Source of the DNA: Rutidosis leptorrhynchoides
Taxonomy: Eukaryota > Streptophyta > Magnoliopsida > Asterales > Asteraceae
Assembly (NCBI RefSeq): GCF_046630445.1
Contig: NC_092334.1
Span: forward strand, 109,689,001-109,753,000
Direction of reading: 5' to 3'
Length of the DNA stretch: 64,000 nucleotides
Of the stretch, positions 1 through 12,329 are shown in pieces. Under the pieces are notes generated by a model. The model saw only the letters and a list, made by a program, of their open reading frames with translations. It had not been told where the DNA came from and made no database searches. Positions within the stretch are counted from its first letter, which is position 1. Every line of letters starts with the position of its first letter. Both the position numbers and the translations under genes were made by a program.

Positions 1-534
1 TAGTTGACCCACATGTTCCCATTTTAATTAAGTCTTTTTATTTTGCCTATCTGACCTGTTAGAGAGACAACATAACCCAACCGGACCCCATTAGAAGTAA
101 ATGATGAGCAATGGCCACTTTTAAAACAAAATACACACAAGTTGTCTAAAGAAACTCACAATATCTGGATGAAACACAGCAGTAAAGATTTATAGAATGA
201 ATATTGTGAAAGAAACGCCGTGCGATTGTATGAATATCGTCCATGTACAAGGATTAATCTTTTAAGGAACCTGAACTCTGCAAAATTAACAGCATAATGC
301 ATGTCAACCATTGTACATTAATATCTTATCATCAAAATATCTAACTAATTCAATACTCCATAAAACTATGCAACATGATACATTCCAAAACCACTGAAAA
401 CTTCATACAATCATATCAGGGATGATTCTTTGAAAGAGGAATAAGTAATCAAAAATAATTGAACAACTTGTATTATTTCAACGAGCATCCAAATCATACA
501 TTAAGTACTTGATTAATTAAGTTTTAGATCTTAC
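1..534 (-). other. ALA2 intron 18 (partial)
   Basis: The last visible ALA2 exon ends at 535 with a GT donor at 534-533. No exon matching the expected next segment (transmembrane domain after the hinge) is visible between 1 and 530, so this stretch is read as intron running off the left edge. It is AT-rich and I see no other feature in it. Confidence 0.7.
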
Positions 535-3500
535 TCCCAATACTATAATCAGCGGCCCTTGCTGCCTGCAAACCTTCTCTACCACTTATGCCAACACCAA
601 TATCAGCTTGTTGGATCATTCGAACATCATTACCACCATCCCCGATTGCCAGAGTTCTATAGTCACAAGATTTAAGGAGCTCTACGAGCTGCGAAATTAG
701 CAAAAATTATATATAATTAAGCTAAATCTGTAAATTATACCATGAAATAATCCTGTTATCATAGGTTCAGAACGTCTTTTTTGACAACTGGCAGTTTGTA
801 ACAAGTTTAGCTAAAGTTCACAATGGAATTTAAAAGTAAAGGTTAAAAAATATAATAAAAAAGGGTACCTGTGCCTTCTGTGATGGTGTAACCCGACAAC
901 ATATAGCTGTTCTTGACAATATTGCTAACTCTGTGAATGATTTTCGGTAATACTTCAGTGCAATTTCAAGAGCCCATCCATCAATTACAAAAGCCACGTC
1001 CTGCAACAATGTAAGATATCCCTTATATTAAACACAAAGAAGATGGTTCATGGTGTATTCTTTTACCATATTGTATAGTCTGAAGTTCATTAGCTTTGAA
1101 ACCACACAAATGCATGGGACAAGATCAATTAATGACTCAATATTGATGCATTTTCTTTTACGATCAATAAAATATTACAGAAAATGGGTTAGACTCCCTG
1201 CCGTTTGGCAAAACAAATATTGTGGTCTTGCGTTTACGATTATTCCTGTTGCCATCTTGATCCTGTGCATTAAATATATTATTAAGGCTCATTTTATAAT
1301 AAATGTAAGTATTTACCTTAGGTTCTGCTTTTGTTATTCTCATTGTAAGCAACACTCTCTCAAGATTTCTGCAAACTTCATCCTCTGTTTTCCCATTAAT
1401 TAATAGAAGTTGGCCTTTTGGTTCTGCATATGTAAGACCCACAAACTTAAGCATAAAAGTAAGAAATTATCAAACAAGCATTCACAATATTCCATTTTAA
1501 ATCCACAACGTTCATATTTTTTAACATCCACAACATTCATAGTTGGTAGGCTTTTTATTCTTTGGTATATACATAATTCATATAGGCGTAACATGTCAGA
1601 TACACACACATCAACAAACATCAATATCAATATCAATATATAGTTTATAGTTAAAGTAAAAACGCCGCTTTCCGAGAGAATAACTTTAAAAGCACTCTTT
1701 ACATATAGTAAAACTTCTTGATATTCAAAACACATCTATTTCCTTAGCTTTGTATTATAAATACTTCAATAAACTAATTATTACATTAAAAGTTTCGAAT
1801 TTCTTTGTGAGATTTTTTTAATGTAATTATTCATGATAATCACACAACAGAACTTGATAACACATCAACTATTCTGATTATCCGGTCATGAAATGTGATT
1901 ATCAAATTCCAAAGTATTAACAAAATACAGCTTGATAATCACATGTATTTATTGACTTGTAAAGTGAGATTATTCTCACATTGAAACTCGATTGTATTTG
2001 CTTTCTAAATTAAATATTATTAGAAGTTAATCGAATAAGATGCTACGAAAATCATTTGTTAACCAAACACGTTTTTGACATTTAAACAGTATATTTTTTT
2101 AAATCATTCTCAAAGTTTCAAGACAAGTTGCTTTCTTGAATATGTAGTTAGTGTACCTGGCGAAACAAAATTGCATGACAGAGCAATCTGTATGGCGGTA
2201 TTCTGCTTGTCTCCAGTCAGCATCCAAAAATTTATTCCAGCTTTTCTGAGCGTTTCAATAGTTTCTGGAACACCATCCTGAACATTTACAATAACAAAGA
2301 TAAAGATTTCATTTTTTTGCAATTACAAAATCTTATAATTTATTTTTTTGCACAATAAATATAGAATTACCTGTAAACGGTCCTCGATTGCAACAACACC
2401 AAGTATTTCAAGGTCTTGTTCTAATCTTTGGCAAACCTCCGCAACTCTCCACTACAAGAACAGATTGTAATATTTTTTTTATTTATTATTTTTTTAAGAA
2501 AGACAATAGAATACATTGTATTAATTACATGTATACACACAGTCACACAGACAGGGTAAGTCCATGTGTTCTATGTACCTCACGGTCAACCAATGTGCTA
2601 TTAGCCTCTCTAAACATCAATGCCCAATCTTGATACTCGATTTCATTTAACTCACGCCAGGCCAAGCAAAAAGTGCGTAGACCCATTTGGGCATATTGAT
2701 CTACAGCTTCAGAAAATGTCTTTGTTTGATGTCCTACCACATTTTACAAGGTTACAGTAGTCAAATTACAAAAGCTATGACCAATAACAAAACTTCTGCA
2801 AATCAAAGAAATACATAAGGTTTCATTAATTGTTTAACAGTGATACCAGCACGGGCACATGGAAGAATAGCTTCATCTGCTCCTTTGGATAAAAGTATGA
2901 TCTTTCTGCTACCACAATCTCGTACAACAACCGACATTCGTTTCCTATCAGAGGTGAACTCCAGATAGTCTAAAACTTCATACTGAATTATAGAACCATT
3001 AAAGTTGATATCTGCAGTTCAACCAACAAGTATTTTATAATTCAACTTTATCATTTAGGTAGAATATAGTGTTAAATAAGGGTTTATACCAAGAATATTA
3101 GAGCTCTTGTTAACATAAGCCATATTCATGGAAGCAGCTGCACGCACTAAAGCTTCTTCATCCTGAGACTGCGCCTTATATGAGACTGTGCCACTTGGGC
3201 TGCAGTTTAAAAGATGATTAGTTGCATGAACATGTAGATCATATAGACAAGATGATCCAAAACAAATTAGGATACTGATAAATAAATGTTGACATGGTTG
3301 ATTGACATGCAAACACATTTTAGTCGTCTTCAAAACAAGATTATGAACAACTAATGTGTTCGTTATGACTAAAGAATGCTCGATACACTACTAATCTAAA
3401 TCTTTGAAAAAATGAATTTAGAGGTTGTATGCATTAAAATTTAAAAATAGACAATGAGCAACTTTTGACATAATAAAAAAGATCAACCCATATTGACCCA

Positions 3501-6500
3501 TTCTCCTTTAAGATGATACACAACCCAAGTCTGCAATACCTTTTGATAGGAATAACAGTGTTGCATATTGCCATAACTGTAAGAAATCTAATAGCATCCG
3601 GAGAACCAGTATTGATGGCATTGAGTAGCTCCACATCTGTAACAAGTAAAACATTATAAGACACTCCAATAAAATAGAAAGCGTAAAGTAGTCCTAAAGA
3701 ATGGTGAGTATTATTAAAACAAAACCATACATAAATCGACATAGACTAGTTAATTTAAGGAAAGAGTCCAACCTTTTACAGCATCTCCGTTATCGTTACC
3801 AAAAAATGTTCCCGCTATGCAACATCTCTTAAAAATCATCTTGTTTTCTGTAAGTGTCCCTGTTTTATCGGTTAGTATGTACTCAACTTGCCCTAGGTCT
3901 TCACTTATTGCTGTGCTGCCATATAAAAGATGCAAAAAGCAATAAATTGAATCATGCAACATAGAGTTTGTAGTTACAGCAGAATGTAAACTGCACTTTT
4001 CTTACTTTGTTGCATTTGCTGACGTGCCTGTTTCTAAGTCGACCATCTGTTTATCCCAGTCAATGAACTTTGCATACAAGCTTTTAACAAGGTCTAATGA
4101 CACCTGTCAAAGAGAAAAGAAATGAATATTCTATATCATTAGTCCAGTTCCATCAAGTTTTATATGCAATGAAAGAATATAAAGACAAAATACTGCAGGC
4201 CAAGCTCATAATACAACTAGCTCCTACTTGCTTAAAAACCCAGCATCTTTCACGTTTTTTCTACTTCAGCATCTTTCAAAATTTTTTCTACATCAGAGGG
4301 CTTTAATTTTAACAAAGTGCGCAATTGAGAAATAAAGATCTCAAATTAAGTTATTGACTGGTATACATAAAGCGCTTACCTTTATAGATATGGGTATCAT
4401 GATGGAACAAAGAAGCTCAAATCGCAAAGGGATAATCAGTAGTTCATACCATGGACCCTCATCTGGGTATAGAACATACCAATGCTGCATAAGGAAGATG
4501 TGAATGTAAGTCCAAGTTTGACATATATGAGACAGCACAAAGGGTATTCAAGATACATAGTGCTAAAAAGAATATCAATATCAAATCTAGTTTAAATCAT
4601 ATGATGATTAAACTACCGAGTAAATCAAAATCCCATAACTCAAGTTGTGACAATTATGCAATGATTGTTCAGATACAAGATAATGAATCATGTTACATAA
4701 AATGTTTCATTCATTTTTATCATAAGTTAGCTACTTGCAACGTAATTAACATCGTGAAACAAACCTTTCTTGCTTCTGTATCCTTCCATATATTTCCAGC
4801 TATGCCTAGAACAAGCACCACTACAATCTGAAAAATAAATATAGCCCCAGTTAACTTGTCAATCATAGCATCCATAGCAGTAAGCTTTGGTTCTGCTACA
4901 CCTCTACTCATACCCAGCTTCGTCTCATTTCCTAGTAATAAAACATAAATCAATTATAGTTTGAGTTAGCGTTCTTATCATTGACGCCATTATACCCCTG
5001 CAACACGATCATTTGTTTTATAGAAATTTATATAGTAAATTAAACAAAAAATACCTGTATATACAGCAACACCACAAGCCCAATCTGTATTCCGTAAATA
5101 GCATGATTGGAGGATTGTATTTTTTATGGTTAGAGGGCACACATCATTATCTAGAAACGGAGGAAATAGCCGCAGATTTGCATCAAACCTTCTAATGTCC
5201 TTATCTGGCTTTGGGCACTCAATCACACCCTGCCAAAAAAGAAGTAAACAAACCATTTTTTAGAATGGCAAACACACATCCTAGCACACTTATTATGTAC
5301 ACATTGACTCATTTAAGACTTAAACCAAAAAGTGTATTGGTTGACGATTTACTCCCATATCACTAGGCCAAAGACCCTTTGATAGTGATATGGATATATA
5401 AATAAATAAATAAATGAAAAAGATTGTCTCCCCAGCTTATAGAGTAAAAGTAATTCTTGCCTTGATTTTGTGCAACAAGTCAGAGTCAATACCCATGCAA
5501 GCAGGGGGTATAATCCTTGTCTTAAGATCGGTTTCACCATCAAGGGCAGACGTCTGCACATTATGTTGCACGATTAGAATCTGTGATACATATTATTAAT
5601 ACTCGAAAGTAACAATGGATGAAACTGTTGTGCTACATAAATCTTGGAATGTTGCCTAACCTTCGCCTTTAACTACCTTGGGTACACTAATATGCAACAC
5701 ATAATGATCCATACAAAGATGTACATCATCAAATAAAAAAAAAAAAAAAAAAAGTAAAGATAAAAATATACCTCTATATAACAAACACCTTGTGGTTCAG
5801 AAGTACCAAGTAAAAGGAGATCACATGGAACTTCATCATTTTCACGCAGCCACACCAGGTTACCAACGTGAATGTCTTGAGCTTGAATCTTCATTTCAAG
5901 TTCAATTATGTTAATGTAAAATATTTTTAAACAGGATAAGTCAACAATAGGAAAGAATATGGGATTATTAAACTTCATAAAACAAAATAATGAGATGACA
6001 CTATAATATATTCACTTACTTGTTTCTTAGAACCCTGCCTTACAACCCATACTTGTTTCTCATTTGCTTTCTTATCAGAAACATATCTACAGTAGTCATC
6101 CCATCCCTCTTTTGTTGCCGAGACTGCAAATATAAATATGAGGGGTCCCCATGTACTAGCAGGATTTACCGGCGTTATTAGTGGCCATAGTTGAAGGCAA
6201 GCAATCAACAAAAAGTATTGGTTCATAAACCGGCTGGAAAAAAATTTGAACACATAGATTAGTCTATGATATATATAGACAATAACTGAGAATATCAATT
6301 GCAAACAAAATATAATTCCTCTAACGAATCAATCTATAAACACGGTTATCCTTTGCCAAACTCAAGGAACGAAGTTCGTTTACACACAAATACTTAATTT
6401 CCAATTCATGTTGAGCATACACTGGACCTTAATTGTATATATAAGCAGTTCATTTCACTCATCTTCATCAAATATCTTGTTCTACTAGTTTGATACTTTA

Positions 6501-6739
6501 GCTTTTGAAACCTAATTTACTTAATTAGAGTAGTATATTTTTATAAACTTGTGTCCATCAAATGAAACAAAATGCATAATAAAATCTTAAAGTCAACTTG
6601 GTTAACAACATTACCTGAATTGTTCCCACAAATTTTTAGGGATAAAATTCAGCAATGTATACTTCATGTTCGATATACGGTTATCACAGTAAGGCTCATG
6701 CGACGAATCGTCATCATTGATGTACACACAACGCTTCAT
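535..6739 (-). CDS. ALA2: ALA2-type P4-ATPase (phospholipid flippase), 5' part, 18 coding exons
   Basis: Encodes an aminophospholipid-flipping P4-ATPase that, with an ALIS beta subunit, moves lipid to the cytosolic leaflet of endomembranes (family knowledge; Arabidopsis ALA2 is a close relative). Exons on the minus strand: 6739-6615, 6233-6020, 5888-5772, 5553-5461, 5229-5055, 4931-4765, 4484-4380, 4103-4006, 3915-3773, 3636-3540, 3199-3090, 3011-2847, 2733-2579, 2451-2371, 2277-2157, 1423-1317, 1000-869, 688-535. All junction phases agree, giving 786 codons plus one base. Seen: TM1-TM2 about residues 46-85, DGET actuator motif 157-160, TM3 270-290, PISI of TM4 at 328-331, DKTGT phosphorylation motif with Asp about 381, GDGGND 751-756. 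The start [10 protein letters not shown] matches the usual ALA2 N terminus; two Met codons lie in frame upstream. One intron has a GC donor (5460-5459). The remaining roughly 300 residues lie off the left edge. Confidence 0.95.
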
Positions 6740-7110
6740 TGTTGACATTAATGCATACAAATCATACTCGTAAACCCATATCCTGCAGTTCATCAATTAA
6801 CATCAACAATTATAGCTAAACCTTATATAACGAATTTCAAATCGTCATAGCAAGTAGTGAAATTACATAACTTAAACAACTTAATAAAGTACAAACAAAC
6901 ATTAAAACTGCATCAGAGAAGTAAGAAATCAAGAAAAGAAAAGTTACGTTCTGTGGGGAATTTCGTCGAACAGTTGGTGTGCGTGATATGGATCCGATCA
7001 ATGAAAGGGTAAATGGGGATTTGAGTACCTGATGGGGGGGACTGTAGATGATGCGATCGGAAGGGGTGTTTAGTTTATTATGCAAAAAGAGAGAATATGC
7101 TGTTATAGAG
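6740..7110 (-). promoter_or_regulatory. ALA2 5' untranslated exons and leader intron
   Basis: Upstream of the ATG an acceptor-like CTGCAG ends at 6783 and a donor-like CAG/GTACTC lies at 7028-7027. This suggests a short untranslated first exon from roughly 7029 to 7110, a leader intron 6783-7028, and a second leader segment 6740-6782 joined to coding exon 1. A weak CTATAA lies near 7101-7096. The transcription start is not determined; leader introns are common in plant genes. Confidence 0.5.
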
Positions 7111-7640
7111 ACGCCGTTGAATAGTCAGATACGCTTTCTGTAAGCGATCCCAGGTTAACACTTTAACGTTTGGGTTCTGTATTGTTTGGTGATAGGGACC
7201 GAGTTGGTAAATTGGCAAATTGCTACTACTTTGTTGAATCACAGTTTTCCACACGCATGAGGCATTCTAGGCAAATCTAGATGTGTACACAATAAAATAT
7301 ATAAAAAAAATTCTTCCAAAATAATAATAAGAGAATAAACGTGAATCAACATGAATAAACATAAATATAAAAAAAAAAACATGAATTAAATTAAAACTAG
7401 TTTTTTGGCCCGCGCTTTCGCTGCGGGTTGGTTTTGGGAAGAAAAAAAAAAAGGGTACTGTAGCTACAGTAGCGGATATTCGGGTCGGGTTGGTGGAGCG
7501 GGTCAGGGGATCCGGATGGTATTGTGTTAGTGGTTTAGGGGTGTTGGGCAAATCATGTTTTGAAAAAGGAAAAAAAAAGAGTTACTATTAACGCATGGTG
7601 TCAACCAATCATAGGTTGGCACCATTTACCACAATTAAAT
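7111..7640. other. Intergenic spacer upstream of ALA2
   Basis: No coding feature is visible. It should include the distal ALA2 promoter, several A/T runs, and a CG-rich hairpin near 7409-7427 annotated separately. A short palindrome, CTGTAGCTACAG, lies near 7458-7470. Confidence 0.5.
7397..7427 (-). mobile_element. Candidate Helitron 3' terminus
   Basis: Read on the minus strand, a hairpin with CCCGC/GCGGG arms (7427-7409) is followed after about ten bases by CTAG (7400-7397) and then T. That is the architecture of a Helitron 3' end: subterminal hairpin, CTRR terminus, insertion before T. A matching 5' TC terminus was not found, so the element's extent is unknown. Confidence 0.45.
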
Positions 7641-7656
7641 ATATGTATAATAGAGA
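7641..7656. repeat. LINE target-site duplication, left copy
   Basis: ATATGTATAATAGAGA, identical to 18335-18350 at the other end of the LINE. The next three T's also match the right copy but cannot be told apart from the poly(A) tail. Confidence 0.92.
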
Positions 7657-7764
7657 TTTTTTTTTTTTTTTTTTTGCAAGGCAGAAATTTTTATTCATTA
7701 AACAAATGGACATCTCAATTCTGTACATACAGCCCAAGTTGATCAACCCACTAATGCTTCTAAC

Positions 7765-8438
7765 CAGGGCCGGTCCTGAGAATTTATGTGCCCGGAGCGA
7801 AATGGAAAAAAAGGCCCTTTAGGCCCGCGTTCATGTACGTTTTTGACGTGAATTGTCACTATGATTTCAAAACGTCGTGTAGGTAGTCCCGTCTCAAATC
7901 GATTGGATTAAACAAACCTATTAGATAACTAAGGAACAGATCTAAAATATAAATTATTTTAACACTCACTAAAAAAATCACAAAACCCATTTGTAGTTAA
8001 TAAATTTGAAGCAATTGGACGAGCTCTTATTTCTAGATTTTTAGGTTCTTTCACTTCATTAAGTTGTGCCATTTACAGTTAATCAATTGTTTGTTTATGT
8101 ATATATTATATTTAGAACAATTAAATTATTGATGTAAGCACCAAATATGAAGATGCAGAATTCACGTTATAGATATTCATTTATTAGATGGAATCTAAAC
8201 TAGTGTAATTTATCCCACATCGGCGTTTTACAAGAAAATATATTGTATAAAAATGAAAGCCATGGGTTATAAAGCAAAATGAAGAAATGCTGGGCCGGTT
8301 TATCTTGTGCTTGATTTCCCCTTGCACTTAAATGCTAGGCTTGGTAAATTTTGTGTGTAAGAATTAAAATTTTTGTGCCCCTAAAAATATTGGGCCCTGA
8401 GCAAGTGTCCACTTTGCTCCCTCATTGGGCCGGGCCTG
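7765..8438. mobile_element. hAT-type MITE (non-autonomous DNA transposon)
   Basis: A 674-bp element beginning CAGGGCCGGTCC and ending GGGCCGGGCCTG. The ends match as inverted repeats at 10 of 12 positions. It is flanked by a perfect 8-bp duplication CTTCTAAC (7757-7764 and 8439-8446). An 8-bp duplication with CAGGG ends is the hAT signature. No transposase ORF is present, so it would need one in trans. It sits in the 3' UTR of the LINE and therefore inserted after it. Confidence 0.9.
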
Positions 8439-8526
8439 CTTCTAACCAGAAGTTACAGCACATTCCACATAAGTCTATCACAACCTAAGATACATACAAT
8501 TCGAGTAATAGCACTCGTAACTATTC

Positions 8527-11491
8527 CTACAGGAAAATACGGGGGTTGTGGAGCCAATTATTCCAATCGATTGTTTTATCCTTACACCTTTTAGCAATCC
8601 ATTCATGAGTCTTCACTTGGATTTCGCATAAGGCAACCGGAGTATTCCAAGTTTCTCCTTTGAATACCTTATGATTCCTATTTCGCCAAATGAGGTACCC
8701 ACAAATCCAAGTAACCGCTTGCCATATTTTTGAACCGAGAGCCGTTGAAGCAAGGCCACTATGTTCATCGAATAACTCACTGATACTTAGATTAGCATGC
8801 AAGGGTAATCCCCACCAATCATACACTTTCGCCCACACATCGTACGCATATTTACAAAATAGAATAGAGTGGTCCACCGTCTCGATATCATCATCACAAA
8901 TAGGGCATCTAACTGAGTGTAAATCGATGCCACGTTTATCGAGTTCACACAACACCGGAAGCCGCTTCTTTCTTGTACGCCACACAAAAATTTCTACCTT
9001 TTTAGGAGTAAATTTGTTCCTAATAGTTTCCACAATATTGTTTCCTGCCCGAAGATTCTTTTCGTCAATCAGAGAATTGAGTCTGTTTGTAGTGAAGCAT
9101 CCGTTTGCACCCGGATGCCATCGCCACCTGACTTGTGTCTCCGAACCCAATTTAACAGTCGAGATCATAGCATTTAGTTCTCTAAGCTCGCCAAGTGCAC
9201 GGCTCCTAGGCTGTCTGACCCAGCACCAGGAGCCCACGCTGGATTCGCCTAAGTAGTCTACTCTTTCCCGAACGTTGCAGTTTTGGTCACTTTCAAGCCT
9301 CCACAATCTGTTGAACTTGTCTTTTAGGCACACGTCACCGAGCCAAATGTCATTCCAGAAGGAGATATTCGAGCCATCACCTATCTCTTTGATGAATGAT
9401 TTTCGGAAGTTAACACCCAATGCATCTATGACTCCACCTGTTTTGATAATTGTTGCCCAACACGAAGAACCCACATTAGTAGCAAAGTCCCCATGCCCAA
9501 GCCCACCCGAATGCCCAAAAATACTTGAAATAATTTTTACCCACAAAGCGGAGGTTTTGGTTTTGAAACTCCACCACCACTTGCCTATCAATGATAAATT
9601 TTTGTTTTTTAGAGAGCCCAAATTTAACCCGCCCAAATCAAAAGATTGAATAACCTCTTCCCATTTGACCCATGCAATTTTAGAGTCATTCCCCGTCCCG
9701 CCCCAAAAGAAAGTACGTCTTACACACTCGAGTTTTTTCAACACACTTGATGGAGCACGGAAGAGTGAGAAATAATACAACGGGAGACTATTTAGTACCG
9801 ATTTCACAAGAGTCATTCGGCCACTATAAGACACCGAACGTGCTTTCCAATCCGACAATCGTTTTTCAAACTTCTTAATAACCGGGTCCCAACTTTCATA
9901 CCTATTCATATTAGCCCCCACCGGAAGACCAAGATAAATGAACGGGACTGTCCCAACCTTACACCCATATTTTTTAGCCAAAACCTCGACTTCGCTACAA
10001 TCTACCCCAACACCAATCAACTTACTTTTACTGTAGTTAACTTTTAGTCCTGACGTTAATTCAAAGCACTTAAGGATCTTCACTAAATTCCTTAAATTTC
10101 CCTCATGCCAATTACCGAAGAAAATGGTATCGTCCGCGTATTGCAAGTGTGAAAGGTGAACCGAGTCTCTACCAATGTTAAGTCCTTCAAAAAGATTCCT
10201 AGCCACCGCTGATCTAGTTAGGATGTTTAGCCCTTCCGCCGCGAGAATGAAAAGAAAAGGTGAGAGTGGGTCACCTTGTCTTACCCCTCTACTAATATCA
10301 AACTCGCGCGTCGGTGACCCATTGACAAGAATGGAGATGGAGGCCGATTTAAGACATGACATAATCCACTTTCGCCATTTTGAGCCAAAACCCATGAGTA
10401 GCATCACTTCAAAGAGGAATTCCCAACTTAAGCTATCGAACGCTTTTTCGAAATCTACTTTGAAGATTAACCCTTTCATCCGCTTCTCTTTTAAATAACT
10501 TATAGTTTCATTTGCAATTAACGCCCCATCAAGAATATTCCTTCCCTTTATGAATGCACTTTGTTCCGAACCCACTAATTTGGGGATGACCTTCTTTAGT
10601 CGGTTGGATAAAAGCTTCGCAATTATTTTGTAATAACTCCCAATTAAACTAATAGGCCGATACTCATTTAGTAAGGAGGGGTCAGACTTCCTAGGCACGA
10701 GGGTAATAAAAGATGCATTACAACCCTTAGTGATTTCCCCATTTTCCCAAAAAGAATTGATTGCAACACACAAGTCATCCTTAATAGTATCCCAAAACTT
10801 TTTATAGAATTTTAAATTGAACCCATCCGGGCCCGGAGTTTTCGAGCTACCACACCCTTGAACCGCATCCCAAATTTCCTTTTCGTCGAATTTGACCTCC
10901 AATTGGTTCGCCTCAGAGACAGAAAGTTTGTTATCAACGAAATTAATATAATTACTCAGGGGAGGCCCAACAGGCCCATGAGAGTACCTGGTACCATGGT
11001 TGACGCCACTGTTCCTGTGATCAGGCCCAAACTGCTCAAGGTTGTATGTAACCTGCCCCGACCCACCACCTTGGACCCAATGTAACAAACCAGGCCGCTG
11101 ACCCAAATTGTTATTGAAAATATTTTTGAAATAATCTCGAACAGCATTTTTGACCTCGGTGGGATTTTCGCACCATGTACCGTTAATATTAAGCCCCCGT
11201 AGGTTGCATTTGTTATACCTCCTACGGATGCTCGCACGAAAAAATTTCGAGTTTTCATCGCCTTCTAGCGCCCACCGAGACCTAGCTTTTTGTTTCATCA
11301 TATTTGCTTTAACCTTTTCTTTCTCAAGCCAACCTTTTCTCAAGTTCAACCATTCCACCCTTTCTACATCATTTAGAGCCCCGGATTCCGCTTTCAATTC
11401 CCACTCGTTTGCTTTGTTCTTGAGCTCGGAGATCTCAGCATCAATCTTTCCAAAGGTACTAGCACTCCACTTTTTTAGTACAAGTTTGACA
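8527..11491 (-). pseudogene. LINE ORF2, reverse transcriptase and zinc-finger part
   Basis: Open from about 11491 to the stop at 8527; the first Met is at 11397, giving 956 codons from there. Reverse transcriptase motifs include NEYRPISL, KVDFEKAFDSL, GVRQGDPLSPFLF and the catalytic YADD at 10140-10129 (residues 420-423 from that Met). A C-terminal zf-RVT domain contains the CPIC and H/C positions. In a complete LINE this protein nicks the target and copies its RNA there. The frame is separated from the upstream endonuclease by a one-base shift at a T6 run, so it has no start of its own. About 35-50 residues rich in Gly, Gln and Pro between the thumb-proximal helix and the RT core are unusual. 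Confidence 0.9.
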
Positions 11492-12329
11492 TTTTTTGGT
11501 GGTCCCTAAATTTGCAATTCGCCTTAGTGCTAGTAACATTACTCAACCACGCGTTCTTAATAATCTCTTCGACACCATCTTTATTCAACCATTCATTAAA
11601 GATTTTAAACGGTTTTGGTCCATAATCCACTAGTTTATCACGAAGGACGAGAGGACAGTGGTCTGACTCTTTCCAATCAAGTGGAATAACTGAGAGGTCC
11701 ACCCAAAGATTAAGGAATTTATCAGATATAAGGAACCGATCAATCTTGCTAAACTTCAACCCATCGTCACTTATTCTAGTAAACTTCCGGCCACTGATAG
11801 GGATTTCGATCAAATTATTCCTATTAATAAAATCATTAAAACGACCAGCACGTTGCTTGTGGAAGACACAATTTAACCTATCCGCTTCTTCCCTAACCTC
11901 GTTAAAATCTCCGCAAAGTAACCACGCCGAGTCTACACTACTTAGTATGCTATCCAACGAATCCCACATCAATAACTTATCCCTATTATTATGGGGGCCG
12001 TAGACATTCACAATAATGGATTTCTCACCCGATCTCCTCCATTGCCCTCTAATAGCAATAAAGAAATCATTACCCACCGCACCCGACACTAAGAATGAAT
12101 TAGTATCCCAAACCAAGAGTAACCCGCCCGAGTTTCCCACTACTTCCTTTTGGATGAAGTAACAATCACTATTACCCCATAAAGCATGAATCCATTTGTC
12201 ATCTAGAGTTTTGCACTTTGTTTCCTGAAGCGCAAGGATATCAGGCCTTTCAGAAAAGCAGATATTCTTAACCCAATCGAATTTACCCGCGACACCGAAA
12301 CCTTGAATATTAAGTGAAATAATCTTCAT
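11475..12329 (-). pseudogene. LINE ORF2, APE-type endonuclease part
   Basis: Starts with MKIISLNIQG at 12329 and carries the endonuclease motifs LQETKC, NVYGPH, LCGDFNEV and SDHCPL, in family order. It would nick the target DNA to prime reverse transcription. The frame stops at 11475, just past a run of six T's (11492-11497); one extra base there would connect it to the reverse transcriptase frame. The preceding ORF1 frame runs into this ORF without a stop, so ORF2 translation could start at the internal Met or as a fusion. Confidence 0.88.

Noticed and set aside
8690..9256. 188-codon plus-strand ORF
   Set aside because: It is antisense to the well-supported LINE reverse transcriptase/zf-RVT coding region and has no recognisable content.
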